The translations under genes were made by a program, and so were the position numbers. From assembly GCA_016703605.1 (NCBI GenBank), contig JADJBU010000024.1:9615-73614 (forward strand): DNA of 64,000 bases, in the 5' to 3' direction. The notes under the pieces were generated by a model, which was not told the DNA's origin, did no database searches, and saw nothing but the letters and a program-made list of their open reading frames with translations. The stretch is from Candidatus Villigracilis adiacens (GTDB lineage: Bacteria; Chloroflexota; Anaerolineae; Anaerolineales; Villigracilaceae). The first letter of the stretch is position 1; each line of letters begins with the position of its first letter. Below, in pieces: positions 33,349 to 41,948 of the stretch.

Positions 33349-35427
33349 ATGGATTCCTCCCTCCTCCCCTTCTTTCAACCCAAAGGCGTCGTCATCGTTG
33401 GCGCATCCACCTCGCCCGAAAAACTCGGCTATGGCGTGGCGCGGAATTTGATCCAAAGCGGATACAAAGGCGCGATCCATCTCGTCGCGCAAAAAAGCGG
33501 CGAAGTCTTTGGCAAACACATCCACACCAGCCTGCAAGACATCCCAGACCCGGTTGACCTTGCGATTCTCATCGTCCCCACCCAAGCCACGCCCCAGTCC
33601 ATTGAAGATTGCGCGAAACGCGGAATCAAAGCGGCGATCATCGTCTCAGCAGGGTTTCGGGAAGTTGGCGAAGAAGGCGCGGCGTTGGAAAACCATTGCG
33701 TAGAGATCGCGCAAAAACATGGCGTGCGGCTGCTCGGTCCCAACTGCATCGGCACAATAGACACGCATCTCCCGCTCGATACAACCTTCCTGCAACCGCC
33801 CATGCCCACACAGGGCGGCATCGGCTTTATCTCGCACTCCGGCGCATTCGCCGCCGCCATCATTGATTGGGCGCGCGGTCAGGGTTTCGGCTTCTCGCGC
33901 ATCGCCAGCCTCGGCAATCAAGCCGACGTAAACGAGACCGACATGCTGCCCATGCTCGCCGAAGACGCTTCCACAAAAGTCATCGTCATGTACATGGAAA
34001 GCATCTCGAACGGCAAACGCTTCACGCAAGCCGCAGGCGAGATCACAAAACAAAAACCCATCATCGCGCTGAAAGTCGGTCGCTTCGAAGCGGGACAAAA
34101 AGCCGCCGCCTCTCACACTGGTGCGCTCGCCGCCTCAGACACAGCCTTCGACGCTGCATTCGAAAAAGCGGGCGTCCTGCGCGCCGAAACCGCCGAGCAA
34201 ATGTTCGACTGGGCGCGGGCATTGGAGACCTGTCCATTGCCGAAGGGAAACCGCATTGGGATTTTGACCAACGCAGGCGGACCCGGGGTGATCGCCGCCG
34301 ATTCTCTCGAGCATCACGGCTTGGTCCTTGCCCAATTAGCGGATGCAACACTGCAAGCTTTATCTGCCATTCTTCCATCTGCAGCCAACACTCACAACCC
34401 GGTGGATATGCTCGCATCGGCATCGCCCCAAACCTACGCGGAATGCCTAAAGATATTACTCAACGATAAAAACGTGGATGCCGTGATGATCATCCTGCCG
34501 CCGCCGCCAATGTTCAAGGCAGAAGAGGTGGCGAAGGCGGTCAATGAGGTCATCGAAAAATTTGAAAAGCCGGTTGTGATCGCATTGATGGGGTCAACTC
34601 TGGTGGAAGGGGCGGGCAACGAGTTCCGCGAAATGCGGGTTCCGACGTATCCATTCCCGGAGCGGGCGGCTTCGGCGCTGGCGGCGCTGGTGAAGAGGGC
34701 AAAAGGAGCGCAAAGCAGCGCTGCGGCGTCATGGACACATCTCCCGACTTTGCAGCATAAGAGCAGCCAGTCCAAAGTCTCCCGGCTTTGGACTCCAGAT
34801 GAACTCATGCAAGCCTACGGCATTCCCAATGCGCCGGTCAAACTGGCGACGAATGAAAGCGAAGCGGTTGCGGTTGCAAATGAACTGGGTTTCCCGGTTG
34901 TGATGAAGATCGCCTCGCCGGATATTTTGCACAAGTCGGACGTGGGCGGCGTGTTGCTGAATATAAAAGATACCGCGGCCCTCCAATCCGGCTTCGCGCA
35001 AATGATGGCGCGGATGGAGAGACTCGTCCCGCCGCCGCGCATCGACGGGGTGCATCTCCAGCGCCAGGTGGCTGGCGGGCAGGAAGTGATCGTGGGCATG
35101 GCGCGCGATCAACAATTTGGTCCGTTGATAATGTTCGGCTCGGGCGGCGTGGAGGTCGAGGGACTCAAGGATGTGGCATTCTGCCTGGGTCCGCTGAATC
35201 AGGCGGAGGCGGGGGAAATGATGCGTCAGACCTGGGCTGGGAGGAAGTTAAAAGGCTTCCGCAGCATCCCGCCGGTAGATGAGGAAGCGGTCAAGGATGT
35301 TTTGGTCAAACTCTCGCAGCTTGCGATGGAGCATGATGAAATCGAAGAAATTGAGATCAACCCGCTGCGGGTGCTTGCAAAAGGCGCGGTGGCGGTGGAT
35401 GTGAGGGTCAAATTCAAAGGAGAATAG
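33349..35427 (+). CDS. ADP-forming acetyl/acyl-CoA synthetase, alpha-beta fusion
   Basis: A 692-aa NDP-forming acyl-CoA synthetase that makes ATP from acyl-CoA. A CoA-binding Rossmann domain (VVIVGASTSPEKLGYGVARNL), two succinyl-CoA-ligase-like domains and a C-terminal ATP-grasp domain (about 480-692, VVMKIASPDILHKSDVGGV) are in the usual order. The phosphohistidine is His256 in AASHTGALA. Start ATG 33349 is preferred over GTG 33331 because of the promoter 6 nt upstream. Next to the decarboxylase operon it could conserve energy as ATP from acetyl- or propionyl-CoA. Confidence 0.9.
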   Translation: MDSSLLPFFQPKGVVIVGASTSPEKLGYGVARNLIQSGYKGAIHLVAQKSGEVFGKHIHTSLQDIPDPVDLAILIVPTQATPQSIEDCAKRGIKAAIIVSAGFREVGEEGAALENHCVEIAQKHGVRLLGPNCIGTIDTHLPLDTTFLQPPMPTQGGIGFISHSGAFAAAIIDWARGQGFGFSRIASLGNQADVNETDMLPMLAEDASTKVIVMYMESISNGKRFTQAAGEITKQKPIIALKVGRFEAGQKAAASHTGALAASDTAFDAAFEKAGVLRAETAEQMFDWARALETCPLPKGNRIGILTNAGGPGVIAADSLEHHGLVLAQLADATLQALSAILPSAANTHNPVDMLASASPQTYAECLKILLNDKNVDAVMIILPPPPMFKAEEVAKAVNEVIEKFEKPVVIALMGSTLVEGAGNEFREMRVPTYPFPERAASALAALVKRAKGAQSSAAASWTHLPTLQHKSSQSKVSRLWTPDELMQAYGIPNAPVKLATNESEAVAVANELGFPVVMKIASPDILHKSDVGGVLLNIKDTAALQSGFAQMMARMERLVPPPRIDGVHLQRQVAGGQEVIVGMARDQQFGPLIMFGSGGVEVEGLKDVAFCLGPLNQAEAGEMMRQTWAGRKLKGFRSIPPVDEEAVKDVLVKLSQLAMEHDEIEEIEINPLRVLAKGAVAVDVRVKFKGE

Positions 35428-35428
35428 C

Positions 35429-35716
35429 ATGACCGCATTTGTGATTTTGGATATTGAAGTAACCGACCCCGCCGGGTACGAAGACTATAAAAAAATGGCG
35501 GCGCCAACCGTGGCATTGTACGGCGGGACGTATGTGGTGCGCGGCGGGTATGTTGAAACCCTTGAAGGCGATTGGGCTCCAAAACGGATCGCCGTTTTGC
35601 AATTCGAAAGCGTGGAACGCGCCAAGGCATGGATCAACTCACCGGAGTACGCCGAAGCGCGCGCCCTGCGATTCAAGTATGCCGTTTCGAAGGCGATTGT
35701 TGTTGAAGGGGTGTAG
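35429..35716 (+). CDS. DUF1330 family protein
   Basis: A 95-aa dimeric alpha/beta-barrel protein (AFVILDIEVTDPAGYEDYKKMAAPTVALYGGTYVVRGGYVETLEGDW...AKAWINSPEY), matching DUF1330. An AAAGGAG lies in the tail of the preceding gene, whose stop is 1 nt away, so they are co-transcribed. Biochemical role unknown. Confidence 0.85.
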   Translation: MTAFVILDIEVTDPAGYEDYKKMAAPTVALYGGTYVVRGGYVETLEGDWAPKRIAVLQFESVERAKAWINSPEYAEARALRFKYAVSKAIVVEGV

Positions 35717-35717
35717 T

Positions 35718-35888
35718 TTGGAAAATCTTGAACGATGCATTGCGGGGTTCGAAGGAAAAACCATCAGTGTGGCAGCGCAGGATCTGGAGACGGGCAATGA
35801 GATTTTTATCAACTCCGATGTGACAAGGCACCCTGACCCTGCCAACACGATGAAAGTGCCAGTGATGTTTGAAAACAATAGAAAGTAG
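35718..35888 (+). pseudogene. truncated class A beta-lactamase-like serine hydrolase
   Basis: A TTG start with GAAGGGG upstream opens LENLERCIAGFEGKTISVAA, then DLETGNEIFINSD and ANTMKVPVMFE. This is the N terminus of a class A beta-lactamase-like protein, with the position of the catalytic SxxK replaced by TMKV. The frame ends after 56 codons exactly where the heptamer array 35878-35960 begins, and the rest of the domain (usually about 250 aa) is missing. It is most simply a gene truncated by a deletion or insertion at the array. Confidence 0.65.
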
Positions 35889-35960
35889 AAAGCAGAAAGT
35901 AGAAAGTAGAAAGTGGCGAGTGGAAAGTTGCCAAATCCACTTTCCACTTTCCACTCACAA
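35878..35960. repeat. palindromic heptamer array (GTAGAAA / TTTCCAC)
   Basis: Seven direct units (ATAGAAA, GTAGAAA, GCAGAAA, GTAGAAA, GTAGAAA, GTGGCGA, GTGGAAA), a short centre, then the inverse units TTTCCAC, TTTCCAC. Confidence 0.85.
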
Positions 35961-35981
35961 CCTCACTCAATAAGGACACCC

Positions 35982-36779
35982 ATGACCACCATTTCCACCC
36001 TCACCTACTATCCCATCAAAGCCTGCCGCGGGTTCGATGTGACCGCAGGCAGCGTGACGCGCATGGGGCTTGAAAACGACCGCCGCATGATGGTCGTCAC
36101 ACCCGAAGGAAATTTTCTCACCCAGCGTGAACATCCGCGCTTCGCATTGGTCACGCCCACGCTCGAAGACGATTCGGTTACGCTCTCCGCGCCGGGTTTC
36201 GATCCGCTGCGGGTCGCGCTTCGCAAAACGGGAACGCCCACGCCGGTCAACATTTGGAAGAGCAAAAACGTCCACGCCATCGACCAGGGTGATGAAGCTG
36301 CAACATGGTTTTCGGACTGGCTCGGCTTGACGGTCCGGCTCGTCCACTTTGAGGACGGCTTCATCCGCAAAGTCAGCGCGGACTATGCGATCAACGCCGA
36401 TGACCACACCGGATTTGCAGACGGCTACCCGATTCTGATCCTCTCGGAAGAATCGCTTCAGGACTTAAACTCAAGGCTGGATTCGGCGCTGCCGATGAAT
36501 CGATTCCGCCCGAACCTTGTCGTCAAAGGCTGCGAACCTTTCGCAGAAGACACATGGAAGCGCATCCGCATCGGCGGCGTGGAGATGGCGCTGGTCAAAC
36601 CATGCGCGCGCTGTGTGGTGACGACGATTGATAAAGAGACTTTGGCGAAAAATAAAGAACCGCTCAAGACCTTGAATGCCTATCGCAATCACGAACTCGG
36701 CGCGATCTTTGGGATGAATACGATTCCGTTGAATGAAGGACGGATCGAGGTTGGGATGAGGGTGGAGGTATTGGAATAA
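35982..36779 (+). CDS. MOSC-domain protein (YcbX/mARC-like)
   Basis: A 265-aa protein with the MOSC N-terminal beta-barrel (ISTLTYYPIKACRGFDVTAGSVTRMGLENDRRMMVV) and MOSC domain. The Cys of KPCARCVVTTID is the likely molybdenum-cofactor ligand, and FRPNLVVKGCEPFAED is family-typical. It may reduce N-hydroxylated compounds. ATG 35982 is chosen because the upstream frame translates heptamer DNA. The gene is bracketed by repeats on both sides. Confidence 0.85.
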   Translation: MTTISTLTYYPIKACRGFDVTAGSVTRMGLENDRRMMVVTPEGNFLTQREHPRFALVTPTLEDDSVTLSAPGFDPLRVALRKTGTPTPVNIWKSKNVHAIDQGDEAATWFSDWLGLTVRLVHFEDGFIRKVSADYAINADDHTGFADGYPILILSEESLQDLNSRLDSALPMNRFRPNLVVKGCEPFAEDTWKRIRIGGVEMALVKPCARCVVTTIDKETLAKNKEPLKTLNAYRNHELGAIFGMNTIPLNEGRIEVGMRVEVLE

Positions 36780-36783
36780 AAGT

Positions 36784-36904
36784 GTAGGCAGGTAGGCAAG
36801 TAGAGACGTAGATAAGTAGACAGGTACACAAGTACACAAGTAAACACGTAACGCAACCTATGTACCTGTCTACCTGTGTACCTCTACATACCTATCTACC
36901 TAAC
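36784..36904. repeat. palindromic octamer array (GTAGACAG / CTACCTGT)
   Basis: Eight direct 8-bp units from GTAGGCAG to GTAAACAC, a centre near 36850, then about five inverse units (GTACCTGT, CTACCTGT, GTACCTCT...). It provides the TAG stop of the minus-strand PLP enzyme gene. Confidence 0.85.
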
Positions 36905-37867
36905 CACGTCCTCCGCATACTTATCCGCAAACAGCGCGGGTTGACCGCCGGTATGCCAGAAGAGGATCGTCTCGTCCTTTTTGAAGAATCCCTTGCGGAT
37001 CAGGTTGATCATCCCCGCCGCGGCTCTGCCTGTGTAGACGGGGTCGAGCAGCAAGCCTTCGTGTTTGGCAAACAAACGAATCGCCTCGCGTTCCCCTTCG
37101 CCGAACACGCCATAACCCGCCTGACAATAATCCTCTGTCGCAAGAACATCGTTACGTGAAAATTGAATCCGCTCTCCAAATTTTTCGCTGGCACGAGAAG
37201 CGAGATCGGAGACATGCGATTTCAATTCTTCTTCCGGTTCGTCAATGCTGATTCCCAGAATTTTGCCTTTGTACCCAAACAAACGCTGACCCAACACCAG
37301 CCCGGCATGAGTCCCGCCGGAGGATGTGCCGAAGACGATCCAGTCCGCGTGAACGTTTTGCTGCATGAATTCTTCCATCGCGAAGGTATAGCCCATCGCG
37401 CCGGTCGGGCTGGAGCCGCCGTACGGAACCAAATATGGTTTTTTTCCTCCAGCAACGGCATCGTCAAAAGTTTTCTGTAATATTTCGTCACGAAAAGCGC
37501 GGTCTTCGACGGTGATGATCTCCGCTCCGAAAAGTTGATCGAGCAGGAAGTTCGCAGTGGCATGTTCTGGTCTTACGCCTGTCAATACTAATTTACATTC
37601 AAAGCCATATCGCGCCGCCGCCGCCGCAGTTTGACGACAATGATTAGACTGCATTGCTCCGCCCGAAATAAGCAAATCCGCGCCCTGTTCACGGGCTTCG
37701 GCAATGAGAAATTCCAACTTGCGGGTTTTGTTGCCGCCAAACGCCAGCCCCGTCTGGTCATCGCGTTTGACGAAGATACGCGGTCCGTTCAGGGTTTTGG
37801 ATAAATTGGGCAGTTCCTCTATTGGGGTGGGAAGATGGGCAAAGTTCAAGCGGGCGATTTTTTCCAC
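36896..37867 (-). CDS. PLP-dependent D-cysteine desulfhydrase / ACC deaminase-like enzyme
   Basis: A 323-aa fold-type II PLP enzyme. The Schiff-base lysine is in FGGNKTRKLEF (Lys47), followed by SGGAMQSNHCRQTAAAAARYG and the phosphate-binding GTSSGGTHAG. This pattern fits D-cysteine desulfhydrase (DcyD) rather than true ACC deaminase, but the substrate needs testing. Start GTG 37867 has AAGGAG 8 nt upstream; the longer frame runs back through the neighbour. It overlaps the 3' end of the upstream membrane-protein gene by 22 bp. Confidence 0.82.
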   Translation of the reverse strand: MEKIARLNFAHLPTPIEELPNLSKTLNGPRIFVKRDDQTGLAFGGNKTRKLEFLIAEAREQGADLLISGGAMQSNHCRQTAAAAARYGFECKLVLTGVRPEHATANFLLDQLFGAEIITVEDRAFRDEILQKTFDDAVAGGKKPYLVPYGGSSPTGAMGYTFAMEEFMQQNVHADWIVFGTSSGGTHAGLVLGQRLFGYKGKILGISIDEPEEELKSHVSDLASRASEKFGERIQFSRNDVLATEDYCQAGYGVFGEGEREAIRLFAKHEGLLLDPVYTGRAAAGMINLIRKGFFKKDETILFWHTGGQPALFADKYAEDVVR

Positions 37868-38160
37868 GAAAAGACTCCTTGAATCAATTTGAAGGAAGCA
37901 AAGAAGACAAAAGCCAAACCAGCATGATTGACCGCTGCCAGCAAAAGATAATTCCGCCAGGTTGTGTCCAGCCAGCCGGTTTTGGCAAAACGCGCCGCGT
38001 CGTGGAACTCCGGCATGGAGACGAAGTCCCAGGTCTGGTAGAGACTTTCGCCGTCCTGCGAGAATTCGCGCACTTCGCTGACGAGCGGGAAGATGGGCAG
38101 GCGCGCGAGGAGAAGGACGATGGCGAGGGAGACAAAGGGGATGAGGATTTTGCGAAACAT
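37846..38160 (-). CDS. small two-helix membrane protein, unknown
   Basis: A 104-aa protein: N-terminal helix ILIPFVSLAIVLLLARLPIFPL, an external loop (EVREFSQDGESLYQTWDFVSM) and a C-terminal helix (NYLLLAAVNHAGLAFVFFASF). ATG 38160 is preferred over the longer frame, which would translate the MITE at 38227. Its 3' end overlaps the desulfhydrase start, so the two are probably an operon. Family not recognised. Confidence 0.65.
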   Translation of the reverse strand: MFRKILIPFVSLAIVLLLARLPIFPLVSEVREFSQDGESLYQTWDFVSMPEFHDAARFAKTGWLDTTWRNYLLLAAVNHAGLAFVFFASFKLIQGVFSWKKSPA

Positions 38161-38202
38161 TGATAGTACGATTGTACCGCAAGCAAAATCGCGGGCGGGG
38201 CA

Positions 38203-38208
38203 TATAAT
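38203..38208 (+). promoter_or_regulatory. -10 box TATAAT, stranded by MITE insertion
   Basis: TATAAT followed 8 nt later by ATGAAGAAGAG. This is the likely original promoter and start of the gene now beginning at 38477, separated from it by the inserted element 38227-38478. Confidence 0.5.
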
Positions 38209-38226
38209 CCGCGTGAATGAAGAAGA

Positions 38227-38478
38227 GTAAATACTCAACCTGTCATTTCGACGGGGAGAAATCTTGCGCAACATTGAAAGAGATTTCTCGTAACTGCTCA
38301 GGCAATTTGCGTCTCGTCCTGTCATTTCGAGTGGCGCGAGGCGCCACGAGAAATCTTCCTCGATAGTGCGCTGGATTTCTCCTCGCTGACACTCGTCGAA
38401 ATGACAGGCTGAGCGGTTACGATTTCTCACTGCCATTCGAAATGCCAAGGCAGGGCAGCGAATTAGCTGAGCAGTCAT
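38227..38478. mobile_element. MITE, GTAA-family, outer copy interrupted by a second copy
   Basis: Left end GTAAATACTCAACC and right end AGCTGAGCAGTCAT are degenerate forms of the ends seen at 48114-48245. GAAGAAGA at 38219-38226 and GAAGAAAG at 38479-38486 look like a decayed 8-bp target duplication. Interior 38290-38428 is a later insertion. Confidence 0.7.
38290..38420. mobile_element. MITE, GTAA-family, inner nested copy (131 bp)
   Basis: Ends GTAACTGCTCAG and CTGAGCGGTTAC are inverted repeats. A perfect 8-bp target duplication GATTTCTC flanks it (38282-38289 and 38421-38428). GTAA ends with 8-bp duplications are the hallmark of IS66-family transposition. Confidence 0.85.
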
Positions 38479-39127
38479 GAAGAAAGAGAGGTTAAATATG
38501 GAGAGAATACTAACCCCATGGACGGGCGCGGCATTCAACGATATCACCTGGACGGAACTCCACAGCGGGCGCGGGAGCTCCGGTTTCAACAGGGAATATT
38601 TCAGGAAGCATTATCCCAGCCTGGGCAAGCCAGATACCTACTGGCTGGAATATTATTCAGAGTCTTCCGGCTTGGTCGGAAAGCGCGTTCAAAGCACGCT
38701 GAAATCCACGCAGGATGTGGTTACGGTGGACACATCATATAACGCGATCGGGAACATCAAAAGCCGGGTCGTCCGCGTCAATAACGGACCCGCGCTACGC
38801 TTCGAAAACCGAAACTTTGACTGGCTGCTGCTCGACGAGAAAGGCGATGTCCTCGCCCGTTTTGAACGCGGAGCCACTACCGAAAAATTTCCGCTCGAAG
38901 AAGCCGATCTCGCCTACCTCGGCGGACCGGACGACCCGCACGTCTACGAAAAAGTTTTCGTCAAAGGCGAGGCATTGGCGGAAATGATCGTGCCGAACAG
39001 CGGCGTCAGCTTTGCGCGGTTCAAGCACCAGCCGCTTGTCCCTTACATGCGGGGCGCGCCGGAGAATCTCACAAAAGAGCAGACGGAAATTTTGCTCGCC
39101 ATGTTATTATTGCCCATCACTCAATAG
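38477..39127 (+). CDS. hypothetical protein, start displaced by a MITE
   Basis: A 216-aa soluble protein without a recognised family (ILTPWTGAAFNDITWTELHSG...LAYLGGPDDPHVYEKVFVKG). No signal peptide or membrane helix. The start ATG 38477 is created by the last bases of the MITE joined to GAAGAAAGAG; a second in-frame ATG at 38498 follows GAGAGG and could be used. Its original promoter is probably 38203-38208, now about 270 bp away. Confidence 0.65.
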   Translation: MKKERLNMERILTPWTGAAFNDITWTELHSGRGSSGFNREYFRKHYPSLGKPDTYWLEYYSESSGLVGKRVQSTLKSTQDVVTVDTSYNAIGNIKSRVVRVNNGPALRFENRNFDWLLLDEKGDVLARFERGATTEKFPLEEADLAYLGGPDDPHVYEKVFVKGEALAEMIVPNSGVSFARFKHQPLVPYMRGAPENLTKEQTEILLAMLLLPITQ

Positions 39128-39145
39128 ATTTTATCCATGACAGGC

Positions 39146-39205
39146 AGGTGACAGTCACTTTGGATGATTTTCAAATTGATTTATTGCAAAAAGTGACTGT
39201 CACCT
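39146..39205. repeat. 60-bp inverted repeat (AGGTGACAGTCACTTT)
   Basis: Perfect 16-bp arms AGGTGACAGTCACTTT and AAAGTGACTGTCACCT around 28 bp. It lies between two plus-strand genes, with no T-tract. Confidence 0.8.
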
Positions 39206-39233
39206 TAATCCAATAACCCCTGGAGGATTTTTT

Positions 39234-40034
39234 ATGTCACGCGGGAAAAAAATTGCAATTGGCGCAATCATAGCGCTGGTCCTGCTATGCGGAGCCGGAA
39301 TGTTGTTCATCAACTGGGCGAATTCGGATGAGGGGCAGGCGGCAATGGACGAGGTCGGCACGAAACAAGCCGTCAGCAGCGCAACTGCCGCGGTTCAGGA
39401 AACAGCCCGGGCGGAGTCTGAGGCGCAGGCGGCTGGGACAGCCACCGCCGTCATGCTGGATATAGATCAGCGCATCCAAAACGCGCAGCTGGTCTTTGAG
39501 GAAGGTTTGGATGAAGGCAGTCCGTTCATCGCCGAAAATATCATGGATTATGATCTTACCTACAAGGACGGCATCGCCACTGTCAGCCTGCCGTGGAATG
39601 GGTTCTTCGTCATCGAGAGCGGGGAGCAATTGACGGACTTCATCGCCGAGGTGGATTGCGACCCCCAGGGGGATGGAATCGCCTGCGGCATTGCGTATGG
39701 AGTTCAAAAGAAGGGGGACAGGCCTTATTATTACGCTTCGCTGATCTCGGGTTCGTATAATTGCGCCTTCTTCGACCAGACGGAGGATTTTTCGAAAGCC
39801 AGTTACCCGATGTGCAATTACCCGACGGAAGGGTTGTTGACCCATCTGCGCGTGGAGAAGTTCGGGAGCAACCTGCGCTTCTATGCCGGGGGCGAGTTGA
39901 TGGATGAGCGCGTGTTGGAAAAGGAGGAATTCCTGACCGGCGGCGTGGCGCTCATCTTCGGCAGGGCGGGCGGCGAGCAGAGTGATTTCAACCGGGTCTG
40001 GTTGGATAATTTCAAAGTATGGGAAATGCCGTAG
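39234..40034 (+). CDS. membrane-anchored protein with lectin-like domain, unknown
   Basis: A 266-aa protein: one N-terminal transmembrane helix (IAIGAIIALVLLCGAGMLFI), an Ala/Thr/Glu-rich helical stalk (about 35-80) and an extracytoplasmic beta-rich domain ending GGVALIFGRAGGEQSDFNRVWLDNFKVWEMP, similar in pattern to DUF1080/concanavalin-like domains. GGAGG lies 7 nt before ATG. Probably surface-exposed; role unknown. Confidence 0.7.
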   Translation: MSRGKKIAIGAIIALVLLCGAGMLFINWANSDEGQAAMDEVGTKQAVSSATAAVQETARAESEAQAAGTATAVMLDIDQRIQNAQLVFEEGLDEGSPFIAENIMDYDLTYKDGIATVSLPWNGFFVIESGEQLTDFIAEVDCDPQGDGIACGIAYGVQKKGDRPYYYASLISGSYNCAFFDQTEDFSKASYPMCNYPTEGLLTHLRVEKFGSNLRFYAGGELMDERVLEKEEFLTGGVALIFGRAGGEQSDFNRVWLDNFKVWEMP

Positions 40035-40073
40035 GGTAAACCTGCGGCAAAACCCCGACAAATACGGAAGCGC

Positions 40074-41693
40074 CTACGGCTGGAGCGTCGCATCCCGCCA
40101 ATAGGCGGCGAGCAGGGCGTCGTAATAACCGGTATTGAAGCGGATGATTTCCTGAAAACGCCCGGGGGCGAATAAATCGCCGCGGATCAGGATCGATAGT
40201 CCATCATGGTAACGGCGCAGGTCGGGGTGTTCGATCAGGTTCTCTTCGAAATCGGATTGGATGGTTTCAAGATACCCGGCGGGGAAACTCCGTTCATAGT
40301 GCCCGATCCGGGCAGCGCCATTGACGGGCAGGTGCGCGCGCAGCGGGTCGGACAGGGCGTGAGAGTCGATGATGTAAATATCGGGTCCGGCATAATAACC
40401 GAACATGCCGGTTGTGTTCATCTCCACGGGGGAGGTTTTCGCCTCGTTCGCCTCCAGCCCTTTTGCGGCGAGTTCGTGAAGTCCCTTGAACTTGAAATAA
40501 TTGATCCAGCCGTTGGCGTCGAAATAATAGAACCGTTCGCTGACGATGCCATATTGGTCTGTATACAACCCGGGTTGACCCCGATGCGTGGCGACGGGCG
40601 GGCGGTCGGAAGACAAGCCCACAAGGATCAGGGCGAAAAAAGCAAATTGAAGGATGCGCGGCGGTACGGCGCCGAATATCATTCGAGGATCAAAGGTCAA
40701 CAATAAGACCAGTCCCATCAGAAACATGGCGGAGAAATACCTGCCCGCCATGAAATCACCGCCGATCCATAGGACATACAACAGGTACAGCAAGCAACCC
40801 GCGGCGAGGCTGATCCGCCTGGCTTCCCTCTGGCTGAAGACAGTCAACGCGCCGAAAAGAACCGTCCCCAATGTCAGCGGGTCCCAATGGAATGAGTTTT
40901 CGATGTAGGCAATCCCCTGTTTGTAAAGAAGTTCGGTGGGCAGCCCGGTTGCCGCCTTGGCGTAATAGGTGTTCGGGAAGGGAAATCCGTAATAAAAGAG
41001 GGAGAAAAATTCCCATGCAATGAATGGGAGAAAGCCCGCCAGCAGCAAAAGCGCGGTGTGCCCGAAGCGCTCCCTGCGCGAAACGACGACCTCCCCCAAT
41101 GCGGGCAGGAGCAGGAGAAGCGCGTCCATGCGATTGAGGGTCAGCAGCCCAGCCAGCAGGGCTAATTTGAAAAACCGTTTCGAGGGGGTCGGTCCGTTTT
41201 GGAGGTAAAGAGCCATGAAAGCGGTAAGAAGGAGGTGGGTCAATGGGTTTTCCAGCCCGGAGGACGAATAATCGATAAACGCGGCGGAACTTCCGAGCAG
41301 GACCACTGCAAAAATGATCTGGAGCGGCTTTTGGGCAAAATTTTGAAACAGGATCAGGAGGGTCCAGGTCGACAATGCCAGGGAGGGAATGTAGAAGGCG
41401 TACAAGGGGTCTTCAATAAAGAGTTTGAATGGGATCAACAGGAACATCCACAAGGGATGGGTAAAAACCTGCACCCGCTCCCCCGCATTCCAGACCAGCC
41501 CATAGCCATGCAGGAAGTTGTCCACAGTTCTGAGGGTGATGAAGGCGTCGTCTGAGACCCACAAATTCCGTATCAGGATGAAGAGCAGCAGAAACAAGCC
41601 CGCGTTGCGCAGGGTCGCGGCTGGGTTTTTGATGCTTAATTTGAACTCGACCTGGTCGGGCGATTCTACTGACAGGGGTTTATTTTCCGTCAT
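40074..41693 (-). CDS. GT-C type membrane glycosyltransferase (family 39-like)
   Basis: A 539-aa polytopic protein with about 10-11 helices. The first external loop carries Asp48-Asp49 in WVSDDAFITLRTVDNFLHGYGLVWN, the acidic motif of GT-C enzymes such as ArnT/PMT and mycobacterial arabinofuranosyltransferases that use polyprenyl-phosphate sugars. A C-terminal soluble domain follows (about 390-539). ATG 41693 has GGAGG upstream. Probably decorates a cell-envelope glycan or lipid. Confidence 0.78.
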   Translation of the reverse strand: MTENKPLSVESPDQVEFKLSIKNPAATLRNAGLFLLLFILIRNLWVSDDAFITLRTVDNFLHGYGLVWNAGERVQVFTHPLWMFLLIPFKLFIEDPLYAFYIPSLALSTWTLLILFQNFAQKPLQIIFAVVLLGSSAAFIDYSSSGLENPLTHLLLTAFMALYLQNGPTPSKRFFKLALLAGLLTLNRMDALLLLLPALGEVVVSRRERFGHTALLLLAGFLPFIAWEFFSLFYYGFPFPNTYYAKAATGLPTELLYKQGIAYIENSFHWDPLTLGTVLFGALTVFSQREARRISLAAGCLLYLLYVLWIGGDFMAGRYFSAMFLMGLVLLLTFDPRMIFGAVPPRILQFAFFALILVGLSSDRPPVATHRGQPGLYTDQYGIVSERFYYFDANGWINYFKFKGLHELAAKGLEANEAKTSPVEMNTTGMFGYYAGPDIYIIDSHALSDPLRAHLPVNGAARIGHYERSFPAGYLETIQSDFEENLIEHPDLRRYHDGLSILIRGDLFAPGRFQEIIRFNTGYYDALLAAYWRDATLQP

Positions 41694-41925
41694 GACACTG
41701 CCTCCATAAGGCGGAATTATACCGGAGAGGCTTCGGCGTTTGAAAAAAATCCAGCAGATGTGTGCAAGCAAAGGTTGTCAATGTGGACTGCAAAATCTCC
41801 CGATTTTGCTCGAAAGTCGGGAGATGCCGCCACGGCGTCACTCTGCGCCGCTTTCGACTCCGTGCCTGACATGTTTTGCCTGCACACCAGCAGGTATTCC
41901 AGACGTTCACGAATTCCAAAGGCGG

Positions 41926-41931
41926 TATAAT
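41926..41931 (+). promoter_or_regulatory. -10 box TATAAT of the GlsB-like gene
   Basis: Perfect TATAAT upstream of the MITE; the element would be transcribed as most of the 5' leader of the 42091 gene. Confidence 0.5.
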
Positions 41932-41948
41932 CCGGGCGAAATTAATTT

